DNA of 64,000 nucleotides from positions 992,001 to 1,056,000 of the forward strand of contig CP160630.1 of NCBI GenBank assembly GCA_038993745.2, read 5' to 3'. This document shows positions 1 through 7,848 of the stretch, in pieces. Each line of letters opens with the position of its first letter. Within the stretch, counting starts at the first letter, position 1. The notes under the pieces were generated by a model. The model saw only the letters and a program-made list of their open reading frames with translations. It ran no database searches and had not been told where the DNA came from. Source of the stretch: Aliivibrio fischeri (GTDB lineage: Bacteria > Pseudomonadota > Gammaproteobacteria > Enterobacterales > Vibrionaceae). The position numbers were made by a program, and so were the translations under genes.

Positions 1-54
1 TTTAGCAGTAGCTCTATAGTTAATCGTAATTTCACGATTGATATACGAGTAAAC
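1..54 (+). promoter_or_regulatory. arsR upstream region with operator-like dyad
   Basis: A perfect inverted repeat, AATCGT (22-27) and ACGATT (34-39) with a 6-base spacer, lies just ahead of the arsR start at 55. ArsR-family repressors bind imperfect dyads next to their own promoter, so this is the likely autoregulatory operator. Related half-sites recur between arsR and acr3. The promoter itself may lie off the left edge. Confidence 0.45.
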
Positions 55-396
55 ATGACAGTTGAATGTAAAGCGACAAATAAAAGTTCTTTTTCAACAT
101 CAGAACAAGAACTACAGTTAGAAACACACTTTGCATCATTAGCAAAAGCACTCGCTCACCCTGCTCGAGTTCGAATTTTAAAAATTCTATCAAACTTAGA
201 AAAAGCAGGAGGTTGTTTAAATAGCGATCTAGTTTCTGAACTTGGACTTGCTCAATCAACCGTATCTGAACACTTAAGAGTATTAAAACAGGCTGGATTC
301 ATCACAGCAGAATCCATCCCACCTAAAATGTGTTATCGAATAAACCGCGAATGTATTTCATCATTTGATCAGTTAACTCGCTCTATCTTGATGTAA
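55..396 (+). CDS. arsR: ArsR-family metalloregulator of an arsenic operon
   Basis: A 113-residue winged-helix repressor. The core runs from about residue 25 (LAKALAHPARVRIL) through a recognition helix (LAQSTVSEHLRVLKQAGFI) to a beta wing, as in the SmtB/ArsR family. Cysteines near residue 54 (GGCLNSD), in KMCYR and in RECISS could bind As(III); which ones do cannot be told from sequence. An ACR3-type efflux gene follows on the same strand, which supports an arsenic-responsive repressor rather than a Zn or Cd sensor. A dyad lies just upstream. Length is normal for the family. Confidence 0.85.
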   Translation: MTVECKATNKSSFSTSEQELQLETHFASLAKALAHPARVRILKILSNLEKAGGCLNSDLVSELGLAQSTVSEHLRVLKQAGFITAESIPPKMCYRINRECISSFDQLTRSILM

Positions 397-404
397 TACG
401 AATA

Positions 405-432
405 ACGCCGTTTAGATAATGGCGTATTTTTT
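405..432 (+). terminator. Hairpin with T-run between arsR and acr3
   Basis: ACGCC (405-409) pairs with GGCGT (421-425), followed by ATTTTTT. The stem is short, so it may act as a leaky terminator that lowers efflux-gene expression relative to the regulator. Confidence 0.5.
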
Positions 433-441
433 GATATTCTC

Positions 442-466
442 AATCGCAATTCGACGATGTACGATT
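442..466 (+). promoter_or_regulatory. Second ArsR operator-like element
   Basis: AATCG at 442-446 and ACGATT at 461-466 repeat the half-sites of the dyad ahead of arsR, with an extra CGAT at 455-458 between them. It lies 20 bases before the acr3 start. Operator function is inferred from similarity and position. Confidence 0.35.
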
Positions 467-486
467 CAATAAAATAAGGAACCACC

Positions 487-1526
487 ATGCAACCTAAACT
501 TAGCTTCTTAGATAGATATCTTACACTCTGGATTTTCCTAGCCATGGCCATTGGTGTATTGCTTGGAGTTCAGTTTCCACAAATTGCTGAATGGAATGAA
601 TCCATGTCAGTTGGTAGTACCAATATTCCCTAGCTATTGGTTTAATACTTATGATGTATCCACCATTAGCTAAAGTGAATTACAACCTACTTGGTACCGT
701 TGTAAAAGATAAACAAGCCGTTACTCTTTCTCTTATCATGAACTGGATTGTTGGTCCTATTCTAATGTTTGCTCTTGCCTTAATCTTTTTAGGCGATCAT
801 CCAGGTTATATGGTTGGGATCATTCTGATTGGTTTGGCTCGTTGTATTGCAATGGTATTAGTTTGGAACGATATTGGTGGTGGTAATAAAGAGTATGGTG
901 CAGCCTTAGTAGCTATTAACTCAGCATTCCAAATTGTAACTTATAGCTTTATGGCGTGGTTATTTATCAGTGTTTTACCTCCTGTATTCGGTTACGAAAG
1001 CATGGTTGTAGACATTTCTATGATGGACATCGCCCACAGTGTTTTAATTTATTTAGGTATTCCATTTTTAGCTGGTTTTTTAAGTCGTAAAATCTTGGTT
1101 TCAGCAAAAGGGGAAGAATGGTACAACACTGTTTTCATCCCGAAAATTTCACCAATTACACTTATCGCATTACTTGGTACTATCGTTCTAATGTTTAGTT
1201 TAAAAGGTGAAATGATCCTTGAACTACCAATGGATGTAGTACGTATTGCGATTCCATTGACTATTTACTTTGTTTTAATGTTTTTCTCTAGCTTCTTTAT
1301 TGGTAAAAAGATGGGGATCCCTTATGACAAGAATGCTTCAATTGCTTTTACTGCGACAGGTAATAACTTTGAATTAGCCATTGCCGTTTCAATCGCTGTA
1401 TTTGGTTTAAACTCAGACCAAGCATTTGCTGGTGTTATTGGCCCTCTTATCGAAGTACCAGTACTTATTGCATTAGTAAACGTTGCATTAAGAATGAAAG
1501 ATAAGAAAACAGAAAAAGCGGCTTAA
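487..1526 (+). pseudogene. acr3: ACR3-family arsenite efflux permease, frameshifted near the N-terminus
   Basis: The protein is a 10-helix arsenite exporter of the ACR3 (BART) type. Translation from ATG 487 gives MQPKLSFLDRYLTLWIF and then stops at TAG 631-633. The next frame resumes at once with [16 protein letters not shown] and runs to 1526, so one base is missing near 628-633. Downstream, family hallmarks are intact: the substrate-binding cysteine in [13 protein letters not shown] and the conserved [14 protein letters not shown] helix. An internal ATG at 651 could only give a protein lacking the first helix. If the lesion is real, arsenite efflux from this locus is lost; if it is a base-calling error, the arsR-acr3 operon is intact. 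Confidence 0.8.
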
Positions 1527-1542
1527 ATATATCCTTTAATCA

Positions 1543-1579
1543 AAAATAGCCTTTAGCTTTCACTAAAGGCTATTTTTTT
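1543..1579. terminator. Strong convergent terminator
   Basis: AAAATAGCCTTTAG (1543-1556) pairs with CTAAAGGCTATTTT around a 6-base loop and is followed by a T-run; the A-run on the left makes it work in both directions. It ends the ars transcript and, on the minus strand, the chemoreceptor transcript. Confidence 0.85.
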
Positions 1580-1597
1580 ATCGTCTCATAAAGATAA

Positions 1598-1843
1598 TCA
1601 ATTCATCTTAAAGAAATCGAGTTCGGTTTTTTGTGCTACCGCTAATTTCGATAACTCATCCGCAGCTTGCTGAGTTTGATTAATCGCTGATACATTTTGT
1701 GTAACCAAATCAAATGTTCTTGTCGTATTTTTAGCGATATCTTCCGTTACACTAAATTGCTCTTGTGAAGCTGTTGCGACTAACGTGTTGATATCGGAAA
1801 TCGATTGAACTGAGCTGACAATATCATTAAATGATGTTTTCAC
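1598..1843 (-). pseudogene. C-terminal fragment of a methyl-accepting chemotaxis protein cut by prophage 1
   Basis: These 81 codons read VKTSFNDIVSSVQ...TASQEQFSVTEDIAKN...FFKMN, the last stretch of an MCP signalling domain. The N-terminal part lies at 34975-36608 on the same strand. Removing the prophage and one copy of the 5-bp duplication restores a continuous frame (HLIES-VKTSFNDIV). The fragment has no start of its own; an apparent longer reading frame to 2020 is phage-end sequence. Confidence 0.9.
1839..1843. repeat. Target-site duplication, left copy (TTCAC)
   Basis: TTCAC immediately precedes the phage end TGTATAG and is repeated at 34975-34979 immediately after the other end GCTACA. 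A 5-bp duplication is the Mu hallmark. Confidence 0.93.
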
Positions 1844-2103
1844 TGTATAGACTCTATTAATATGAACAATTAAAGAAGATATAGGGATTTGGCGAGAATT
1901 TAAGGGATTAGGTGGGATTAAAACCTCATGAAACCATATAGAATAAGGGCTGACGGTTTTTTTAAAATCGCAGCCCTTAATGGTATTTATGGATTGAGCA
2001 AAAATTTGCAAAATGAGCAATTTCTCTAAGATGGTAAAAATACGCTAATAAATTGAGCACTATCAAGATGGGTAGAATTAGTGTTTAAACTGAATTTAAA
2101 CTT
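1844..2103. repeat. P1 left end: transposase-binding region
   Basis: The 5' end TGTA is followed after 13 bases by TATGAACAAT (1861-1870), the counterpart of L1. Related TGAGCA cores appear in GATTGAGCAAAAA near 1994, AATGAGCAATTT near 2011 and AATTGAGCAC near 2052, and probably form L2 and L3. An 8-bp dyad AAGGGCTG/CAGCCCTT (about 1945-1978) with an A/T-rich centre may end the minus-strand repressor transcript. TTTAAAC occurs three times (2083-2090, 2095-2101, 2103-2109) beside the repressor stop. No gene is evident. Confidence 0.75.
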
Positions 2104-2787
2104 TTAAACATCTTTCGAAATGTGTACAACTTGACCTATTACCTCAAACTGGTTTTGTTCTTCTTTAGTTATATCTATTACACTATATAGTTGGTTATCG
2201 CTAATTAATCTCCACGCACTTGGCATGCTCTGATACCTTTTTACAAAAACCTCATCACCGTGTCTAAAAATATAAAGATGCCCATCCTTAAGAGTGTTTT
2301 TATTCATATTGACGACAATAGTATCATTGTTATGTATTGTTGGCTCCATACTGTCACCTTTTACCCATACAACTGTTAAATCACTATCTTTAAATCCTCT
2401 ATATTTCAGCCACTTACGACGAAAAGCTAAGTATCTTGTTGGTGTAATATTGTCTTCATTGATAACTCCATTTCCTGCCGAAACTTGGACGTTATAACCT
2501 GGAATTAAAGCAAAATCATTAAGAAAGTTTGTATTATCAAGGTTGTCATTATCTTCTATATAACCCGTACAAAGCCATTCAAAAGAAACATTTGCTGCTT
2601 CAGCAATAATTATCAATTTATCTAATGATGGATAAGTTGTTCCAGATAAATATTTTCTTAAACCAGACTCTGAGTGCCCGCACTTTTGTGCGAATTCGCG
2701 CACAGAAATATCACCTATAGATTCCCTAAGCCTCTCAGGAAAGCGCATTATTGTGTTTTTATCAAAAAAGTGTTTCGCCTTTTTCAT
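2104..2787 (-). CDS. P1 lysogeny repressor: XRE-type HTH plus S24 (LexA/CI) domain
   Basis: A 227-residue repressor. Residues 15-65 form a helix-turn-helix (ISVREFAQKCGHSESGLRKYLSG). The C-terminal half is an S24 autoprotease, with catalytic Ser in VKGDSMEPTI, Lys in EVFVKRYQ, and an Ala-Gly cleavage site in YNVQVSAGNG. RecA-stimulated self-cleavage, and so SOS induction, is expected; this differs from the ClpXP-controlled Mu c repressor. It is transcribed away from ner and the transposase. Its own coding DNA holds a perfect palindrome CGCAC-TTTT-GTGCG (2679-2692) like the operators upstream. It has no detectable N-terminal homology to the P2 repressor. Confidence 0.9.
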   Translation of the reverse strand: MKKAKHFFDKNTIMRFPERLRESIGDISVREFAQKCGHSESGLRKYLSGTTYPSLDKLIIIAEAANVSFEWLCTGYIEDNDNLDNTNFLNDFALIPGYNVQVSAGNGVINEDNITPTRYLAFRRKWLKYRGFKDSDLTVVWVKGDSMEPTIHNNDTIVVNMNKNTLKDGHLYIFRHGDEVFVKRYQSMPSAWRLISDNQLYSVIDITKEEQNQFEVIGQVVHISKDV

Positions 2788-2863
2788 TAGTAAATCGCTC
2801 TTTTGTTGTTAACCTATTGTTTTTTAACTAAATGGTCGCACGCAAGTAAAGTTACGCACAACA

Positions 2864-2931
2864 ACACAAAAAAGCGCAAAACTATTGACATGCGCACTTT
2901 TGTGATCAATCATGTGTTACACAAGAGCGCA
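2864..2931. promoter_or_regulatory. P1 early promoter and operator array
   Basis: Three copies of a GCGC-N2-TTTTGTG-like element lie between the repressor and ner: CACAAAAAAGCGC (2865-2877), CGCACTTTTGTG (2893-2904) and CACAAGAGCGC (about 2920-2930). A rightward promoter fits: TTGACA at 2885-2890, 17-bp spacer, AATCAT at 2908-2913. The middle operator lies in its spacer, so repressor binding would block it. A fourth copy lies inside the repressor gene (2679-2692). Assignment rests on pattern and position. Confidence 0.65.
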
Positions 2932-2971
2932 GCATATTAGTGTAGCGCGTTAGTGTTTAGCGGAGAATATC

Positions 2972-3199
2972 ATGATGAGTGACTTAGATCGAGATTGGCA
3001 TGTGGCAGACATAAGAGCTGCAATAGCAAAAACAGATATAAATTTTGAACAATTAGCAAAAGAAAATGGAATTGCGGGAGCGACACTTAGAAATGCTCTG
3101 AGATTTAAATATCCAAAAGCAGAACGAATCATTGCAGAACGCATAGGTGTTTCACCAGAAGAAATCTGGCCATCTCGTTATATTAATAAATGTGCATAG
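2972..3199 (+). CDS. ner: Ner-like negative regulator of early transcription
   Basis: A 75-residue HTH protein of the Ner/Nlp (SfsB) family, with the signature order WHVADIRAAI, LAKENGIAGATLRNAL, ERIIAERIGVSPEEIWPSRY. In Mu, Ner turns down early and repressor transcription at the start of lytic growth. A GGAG lies about 10 bases before ATGATG; the second ATG is equally possible. It is the first gene rightward from the operators, 8 bases before the likely transposase start. The P2 homologue keeps the family motifs but is diverged, as expected if it recognises different operator DNA. Confidence 0.85.
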   Translation: MMSDLDRDWHVADIRAAIAKTDINFEQLAKENGIAGATLRNALRFKYPKAERIIAERIGVSPEEIWPSRYINKCA

Positions 3200-3207
3200 G
3201 TGGGCTT

Positions 3208-5199
3208 ATGTGGGTAACCGTAAAAGAATGTCTTGGTGTCGGCGGAATGCCAACTGATGCTAGTAATGTCAGAAAGCGTTTAAATGATTTATCAAATGAA
3301 AACACAAGACGTAAAAGGAAAGGAACTAAATCATTTGAGTATGACACAAGAATTTTATCTCCAGTAATTATCACCGCCCTGATGAAAAAACAGGGAAAAG
3401 TAAACGTCGGTGGACAAGAAATCGTACTACCGAAACCAAAAGAAAAAACCTCTTATTGCAGTGAAGCACTTTGGGCTCGTTGGAATAAAGCAGGTGCAAA
3501 AGCGCAAGACAAAGCAAAGAAAACGCTTAAAGCCGTTCAGGCCGTACAGCAGTTAGTGAACCACCAGGTTCCAAAAATGGACGCTTATCAATCTGTTTCT
3601 GACGAGTTCGGAATTCCAGTGGCAAGCCTTCGTAGATATTGCGCACAAGTAAAACGAATAGACATTGCTGATTGGGCTCCTGCTCTTCTACCGAAACATA
3701 AAGAAGCAGCGCAACTAGCAAGAAAGAAACACTTTGCAGAGATAGACGACCAAGCATGGGACTTTATCAAAGCTGATTATCTATCAAACGAAGAGCCAAC
3801 CCTCACCGTTTGTTATGAAAGATTAAAAGATGCAGCGTCACACAACGGATGGAAAATCCCAAGTTACGACAGCATTAGAAGAAGAATGGCGTTTGAAGTT
3901 CCTGTAGAGCAGCGCGTCATGTTACGCAAAGGTGAGCACGCATTATTAATGATGTACCCACCGCAAGAACGCAGCGTCGCAGACTTGTACGCAATGCAAT
4001 GGATAAACGGAGATGGTTACCAACACAACGTCTTTGTTAAATGGTTTAACGGCGAAATCCTAAGACCAAAAACATGGTTCTGGCAAGACATATACAGTCG
4101 CAAGATCATCGGATGGCGAACCGACATAAGCGAAAACACAGACAGCATTCGATTATCAATGATGGATGTGTTCGACAAGTTCGGAATACCAAAAGAAATA
4201 ACGATCGATAACACCAGAGCAGCAGCAAACAAATGGATGACGGGCGGAGTACCAAACCGATACCGATTCAAAGTAAAAGAAGATGACCCACTAGGCATCA
4301 TCCCAATGATGGGAATAAAGCTGCACTGGTCAAGCGTCATATTAGGAAAAGGTCATGGTCAAGCCAAGCCGATAGAACGAGCGTTTGGTGTTGGTGGTTT
4401 AGATGAATACATCGACAAACACCCATTAAACAGAGGTGCTTATACAGGCCCTAACCCAATGGCAAAACCAGACAACTACGGCAGCACCGCGATAGACGCA
4501 GAAGTGTTTCTTCAGTCGGTAGCGAAAGGAGTAGAAATGTTCAACGCAAAAGAGAACCGAAGTTCGGAAGCGTGCCAAGGTTTCATGAGTTACAACCAAG
4601 CATTTAATGCCAGTTACGAAAGCTCAGCAATACGCAAAGCAACACCAGAGCAATTGCAACTAATGATGCTGCAAGCAGAAGCAACAAGAGTATCGCAGCA
4701 CGGAACAATTACCTTGTCAGCGGGGGGAAGTTTACAAGGTCGTAAGAACCGTTATCACCATGAAACGCTGACCAACTTTATAGGACAAAAACTAGTAGCA
4801 AGATTCGACCCACTAGCGCTGCATGAATCAGTAGAAATCTACACCCTTCAAGGTGTTCGAATTTGTACCGCAGCATGTTTAGACAAAGTAGGTTTTGGCG
4901 ATACGCAAGCAGCAAGAGAGCATACACGCAAGCGTACACAATTTGGAAAAGCAAACAAGATAGCCGCAAAAGCGCAGCATGAAATGACCGCACTTGAAGC
5001 AGCAGCATTAATGAAACCTTTGGAAGAAGAAGTAGTACCAGAGACGAAAATAGTAGAACCATTTAGACCAGTTTCAATCGGCAGTAATGCAGTGAAAGCA
5101 CAGCCGAAATATGAAGAAGATGCGGAAGAAGAATATGAGGAAAATTTCGCAGCAAGTATAGCTAAATGGCGTAGCACTAAAAATTCAAACAGCATTTAA
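3208..5199 (+). CDS. A: MuA-like DDE transposase
   Basis: A 663-residue transposase (MuA is 663) that pairs the phage ends and joins them to target DNA. Start 3208 (MWVTVKE) is preferred to 3190 because AGGTGGG precedes it. An N-terminal Mu-type HTH (residues 1-60) should bind the internal enhancer; Ibeta/Igamma domains follow. The catalytic triad is D269 (INGDGYQHN), D334 (ITIDNTRAAA) and E390 (GQAKPIERAFG), matching MuA D269, D336, E392. A C-terminal domain for MuB and ClpX contact follows. From codon ~57 (ALMKKQGKV) onward it is nearly identical to the P2 copy, while the first domain is unrelated in detail. Confidence 0.97.
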   Translation: MWVTVKECLGVGGMPTDASNVRKRLNDLSNENTRRKRKGTKSFEYDTRILSPVIITALMKKQGKVNVGGQEIVLPKPKEKTSYCSEALWARWNKAGAKAQDKAKKTLKAVQAVQQLVNHQVPKMDAYQSVSDEFGIPVASLRRYCAQVKRIDIADWAPALLPKHKEAAQLARKKHFAEIDDQAWDFIKADYLSNEEPTLTVCYERLKDAASHNGWKIPSYDSIRRRMAFEVPVEQRVMLRKGEHALLMMYPPQERSVADLYAMQWINGDGYQHNVFVKWFNGEILRPKTWFWQDIYSRKIIGWRTDISENTDSIRLSMMDVFDKFGIPKEITIDNTRAAANKWMTGGVPNRYRFKVKEDDPLGIIPMMGIKLHWSSVILGKGHGQAKPIERAFGVGGLDEYIDKHPLNRGAYTGPNPMAKPDNYGSTAIDAEVFLQSVAKGVEMFNAKENRSSEACQGFMSYNQAFNASYESSAIRKATPEQLQLMMLQAEATRVSQHGTITLSAGGSLQGRKNRYHHETLTNFIGQKLVARFDPLALHESVEIYTLQGVRICTAACLDKVGFGDTQAAREHTRKRTQFGKANKIAAKAQHEMTALEAAALMKPLEEEVVPETKIVEPFRPVSIGSNAVKAQPKYEEDAEEEYEENFAASIAKWRSTKNSNSI

Positions 5200-5224
5200 A
5201 CATTAGGTAAATGGAGTATAAAAA

Positions 5225-6172
5225 ATGACAAACGTAACAGCGATTTCACAAGCGCAAGAATCAAAAAGTGTAGACACACTAATGCGCATTCGCACCATCT
5301 TAGATAGCAAAGAAGTCAGTGCTTCACAGCTTGCAAAAGAGATGAGTGTTTCTCCTGCAACTATTAGCCAAATTTTGAAAGGAAGCTACAAAGCAGACAC
5401 CACAAAAATCATTGAAAAAATGGCGAAATGGCTAACGCTTCGTGAGCAAAAAAACAACGCGCCAATCACTAACCCAGGCTTTGTTATGACAACCACAGCA
5501 AAGCAAATTATCAACGACATGACGTATGCACAAATCAGTGAATCTATCGTCGTTATCTATGGTGCTTCAGGGGTTGGTAAATCAGAAGCAATTCGTGAAT
5601 ACAAACGTACCAACAACAACGTTTGGCACATTACAGCTAGCCCTAGTCGCTCAAGTTTAACCGAGTGTCTTTATGAACTAGCAATGGAACTAGGAATGGA
5701 CGACGCACCACGTCGTAAAGGGTCACTTTCTCGCGTTATCCGAAACCGACTACAAGGCTCTGAAGGTTTAGTTGTGATCGACGAAGCAGATCACCTAGAT
5801 TACCCAACACTAGAAGAGCTTCGCATCATGCAAGAAGAGACAGGAATAGGAATGGTTCTTGTCGGTAACAACAAAGTGTATACGCAGCTAACTGGCGGCC
5901 GTCGTAACGAAGACTTTGCACGCTTGTTTTCACGCATTGCAAAGAAACGTGGCATCCACAAAACAAAACAAGCTGATGTAAAAGCCATTGCTGAAGCATG
6001 GGGAATTCATCAAGAAGCTGAGCGTAAAACAATGATCAACATTAGTGAGCGACCAGGTGGTTTGCGACTGCTAAGTAAGACACTAAAACTGGCCGCAATG
6101 TTTGCCAATGGTTCAACCATTACCGACAAAACATTACGTGCCGCTTTCCAAGAATTAGAAACGAACGAGTAA
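5225..6172 (+). CDS. B: MuB-like target DNA activator, AAA+ ATPase
   Basis: A 315-residue protein (MuB is 312). An N-terminal lambda-Cro-type HTH (VSASQLAKEMSVSPATISQIL, about residues 31-51) is followed by a AAA+ core with Walker A GASGVGKSE near residue 112 and Walker B GLVVIDEAD. A C-terminal helical domain ends the protein. MuB polymerises on DNA, delivers target to MuA and gives target immunity. It lies 25 bases after A in the same transcript. The P2 copy is essentially identical. Confidence 0.96.
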   Translation: MTNVTAISQAQESKSVDTLMRIRTILDSKEVSASQLAKEMSVSPATISQILKGSYKADTTKIIEKMAKWLTLREQKNNAPITNPGFVMTTTAKQIINDMTYAQISESIVVIYGASGVGKSEAIREYKRTNNNVWHITASPSRSSLTECLYELAMELGMDDAPRRKGSLSRVIRNRLQGSEGLVVIDEADHLDYPTLEELRIMQEETGIGMVLVGNNKVYTQLTGGRRNEDFARLFSRIAKKRGIHKTKQADVKAIAEAWGIHQEAERKTMINISERPGGLRLLSKTLKLAAMFANGSTITDKTLRAAFQELETNE

Positions 6173-6183
6173 GGAATAAAACG

Positions 6184-6408
6184 ATGACATTTAAAGCAAT
6201 GGTTCGCTGTGATGCGGAAGGATGTTGTGAGGAGTCGGAACTTGAATGTTTTGACCCTGCGGATGCAGAAGATGCGATTTTTGAATTATCAGATTGGTTC
6301 ACCGCAGCTGGAAAACATTATTGCCCTGCTCATGCAGAAGCCGCAAAACAAAAATGGGAAGAAGAAAATCCAAGAAGAAATGGCATTTACCAAACCATGG
6401 TTGGATAA
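6184..6408 (+). CDS. Small Cys-rich early protein, P1-specific
   Basis: A 74-residue acidic protein with CDAEGCC near the start and KHYCPAHAEAAK near the end, so a small zinc-binding fold is plausible. An AAGGAATAAAACG leader gives a usable ribosome site. It lies directly after B, where P2 carries an unrelated 115-residue gene (57224-57571), which marks the position as a cargo slot. Function is unknown. Confidence 0.6.
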   Translation: MTFKAMVRCDAEGCCEESELECFDPADAEDAIFELSDWFTAAGKHYCPAHAEAAKQKWEEENPRRNGIYQTMVG

Positions 6409-6419
6409 GGAAGAAACCA

Positions 6420-6734
6420 ATGACACCGATGAATGAAAAGCGTCGCGCAGCCAAGAACGTCATTGAGCTGCTAGAGCGAAAAGGAATGGATGTTCATACC
6501 ATCAACCTAAATTTTAATCGCCCAGTAATCACCATCTCAAACCCAAGCGGCGAGCTGATGATGCAAAGTTCATTGATTAAAAGTACGCACCAAAACGAGC
6601 AGAAATTAATAAGAAGCTCCAGATACAAAGGATGCATTGTCAACTGGAAAACAGACGAAACCAAAGAAGCAATGTTCCAATTCGCACTAACGTTGAAAGA
6701 CATTTTTATTAAGCCAACACCGATTTTAAATTAA
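6420..6734 (+). CDS. Conserved early protein of unknown function
   Basis: A 104-residue basic protein (MTPMNEKRRAAKNVIELL...). ATG 6420 is chosen because the P2 copy begins at the same codon and AAGGAAG precedes it; longer frames upstream overlap the previous gene. It shows an alpha/beta pattern (VHTINLNFNRPVITISNP) and no catalytic motif. Two or three substitutions separate it from P2. I do not recognise the family. Confidence 0.65.
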   Translation: MTPMNEKRRAAKNVIELLERKGMDVHTINLNFNRPVITISNPSGELMMQSSLIKSTHQNEQKLIRSSRYKGCIVNWKTDETKEAMFQFALTLKDIFIKPTPILN

Positions 6735-6746
6735 GAGAGAAACATC

Positions 6747-6953
6747 ATGAAAAATGCAACCGTAATTAGTAAGAAAGTTTATATGAGCGTTTTAGACCAA
6801 CAAAAAGAAACGCTTGAGAAGAAATTGGAAAACGCTCAAGCCGATTTGAACGCGCTACTAAAAGCAATCTCAGAACTAGAAAAAGAAGACTTTAATGAAG
6901 TTAAAGTTACTGACGAAAACGGCTCTTACACTTTTTCAATCATCAAGGAATAA
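6747..6953 (+). CDS. Small coiled-coil early protein
   Basis: 68 residues. The middle (LDQQKETLEKKLENAQADLNALLK split over residues 17-40) is a clear heptad coiled coil, and the tail is a short beta segment (GSYTFSIIKE). GAGAGAAAC precedes the start. The P2 copy (57904-58110) is identical in protein sequence, so it is under selection or was recently exchanged. Function is unknown. Confidence 0.65.
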   Translation: MKNATVISKKVYMSVLDQQKETLEKKLENAQADLNALLKAISELEKEDFNEVKVTDENGSYTFSIIKE

Positions 6954-6956
6954 GAC

Positions 6957-7574
6957 ATGAAAACTTCAATCTATCCACCGCAAGGCTACCGTAACAACGC
7001 ACTAGGTCACCTAGTACCAGAAACGCAAATCAAAGAAATCGACAAGCTGCGTGATGATGTCGTTAACAGCATCGTAGAAAAAGCATTAAAAGTTCAAGCA
7101 ACCGTTTCAGAGTTTAAGCAATCAGCAATGTCAGAAGTGGCTGATTTCGTAGACCTAAGCGCAGAAGAATACGGCGTTAATTACGGTGGAACAAAAGGAA
7201 ACGTAACCCTACTTTCTTTTGATGGCCTGTACAAAGTTCAACGCTCAGTTGGCGAGCATCGTGTTTTTGATGAGCGCATCCAAGCAGCCAAAGCAAAAAT
7301 CGATGAATGCATCATGCGCTGGTCAGAAGGGTCAAGCGACCAAATCAAATCACTAGTTGATCATGCGTTCCGCGTAAGCAAGCAAGGACACATCGACGTA
7401 AACCAAGTACTTAGTCTTCGTCAGTTAAATATTGATGATGCAGATTGGATAGAAGCAATGGAAGCTATCGCAGATTCAATCCAAGTGACAGGAACCTGTG
7501 CATATCTAAGAGTGTATAAACGCGATTTAAACGGTAAGTACAACCAAATCTCATTAGATGTAAGCAAGCTATAG
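6957..7574 (+). CDS. DUF3164-like early phage protein
   Basis: A 205-residue protein (YPPQGYRNNALGHLVPETQIKEID...) matching what I know of the DUF3164 family, which is usual in the early region of Mu-like phages. It is helix-rich, with a central LLSFDGLYKVQRSV strand pair and a C-terminal YLRVYKRDLNGKY segment. It occupies the region where Mu carries gam, but shows no Gam resemblance. It starts 3 bases after the preceding stop. Biochemical function is unknown. Confidence 0.75.
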   Translation: MKTSIYPPQGYRNNALGHLVPETQIKEIDKLRDDVVNSIVEKALKVQATVSEFKQSAMSEVADFVDLSAEEYGVNYGGTKGNVTLLSFDGLYKVQRSVGEHRVFDERIQAAKAKIDECIMRWSEGSSDQIKSLVDHAFRVSKQGHIDVNQVLSLRQLNIDDADWIEAMEAIADSIQVTGTCAYLRVYKRDLNGKYNQISLDVSKL

Positions 7575-7584
7575 CGAGGTGTAA

Positions 7585-7848
7585 ATGCTCATCCAAACCC
7601 GATACGGAAAAATCAGGGTTTCTTACCACGCAATAGAGCGTTGGAAAGAGCGAACAGGACGCAGTGAGCAGCAACTAAAAACGGCGGTGGAAACATCCCA
7701 CCGCCCAACCAAACGCCAACTGCGAATAATCATGAAGCGCGAGCAAGGCTTTAAACCAAAACGAATACTCGAATGCCAGCACGCCTACTTCATTATCAAA
7801 AACCACAACATCGTCACGGTGTACCAAAAAGAAAGGCAATGGATATGA
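7585..7848 (+). CDS. Small basic protein with a DUF4258/BrnT-like pattern
   Basis: 87 residues. The order is a short strand, YHAIERWKERTGRSEQQLKTAV, then YFIIKNHNIVTVYQ. That H-A-x-x-R-x-x-x-R helix followed by two terminal strands resembles DUF4258 and other RelE/BrnT-fold proteins, some of which are RNase toxins. The assignment is by pattern only. Its stop overlaps the start of the next small gene, a pairing that invites a toxin/partner reading, but no antitoxin is recognised. GCGAGGTG precedes the start. It is conserved in P2. Confidence 0.55.
   Translation: MLIQTRYGKIRVSYHAIERWKERTGRSEQQLKTAVETSHRPTKRQLRIIMKREQGFKPKRILECQHAYFIIKNHNIVTVYQKERQWI

Noticed and set aside
1598..2020. A 140-codon minus-strand frame across the left P1 junction
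   Set aside because: Its first ~59 codons are phage-end sequence and only the last 81 belong to the chemoreceptor; it is a chimeric frame with no ribosome site.
4017..4340. A 107-codon minus-strand frame opposite the transposase (repeated at 55058-55381)
   Set aside because: A shadow of a highly conserved coding region; no ribosome site and no recognisable protein.
6957..7574. The 205-residue early protein as Gam
   Set aside because: Position is suggestive, but the sequence matches the DUF3164 pattern and not Gam.
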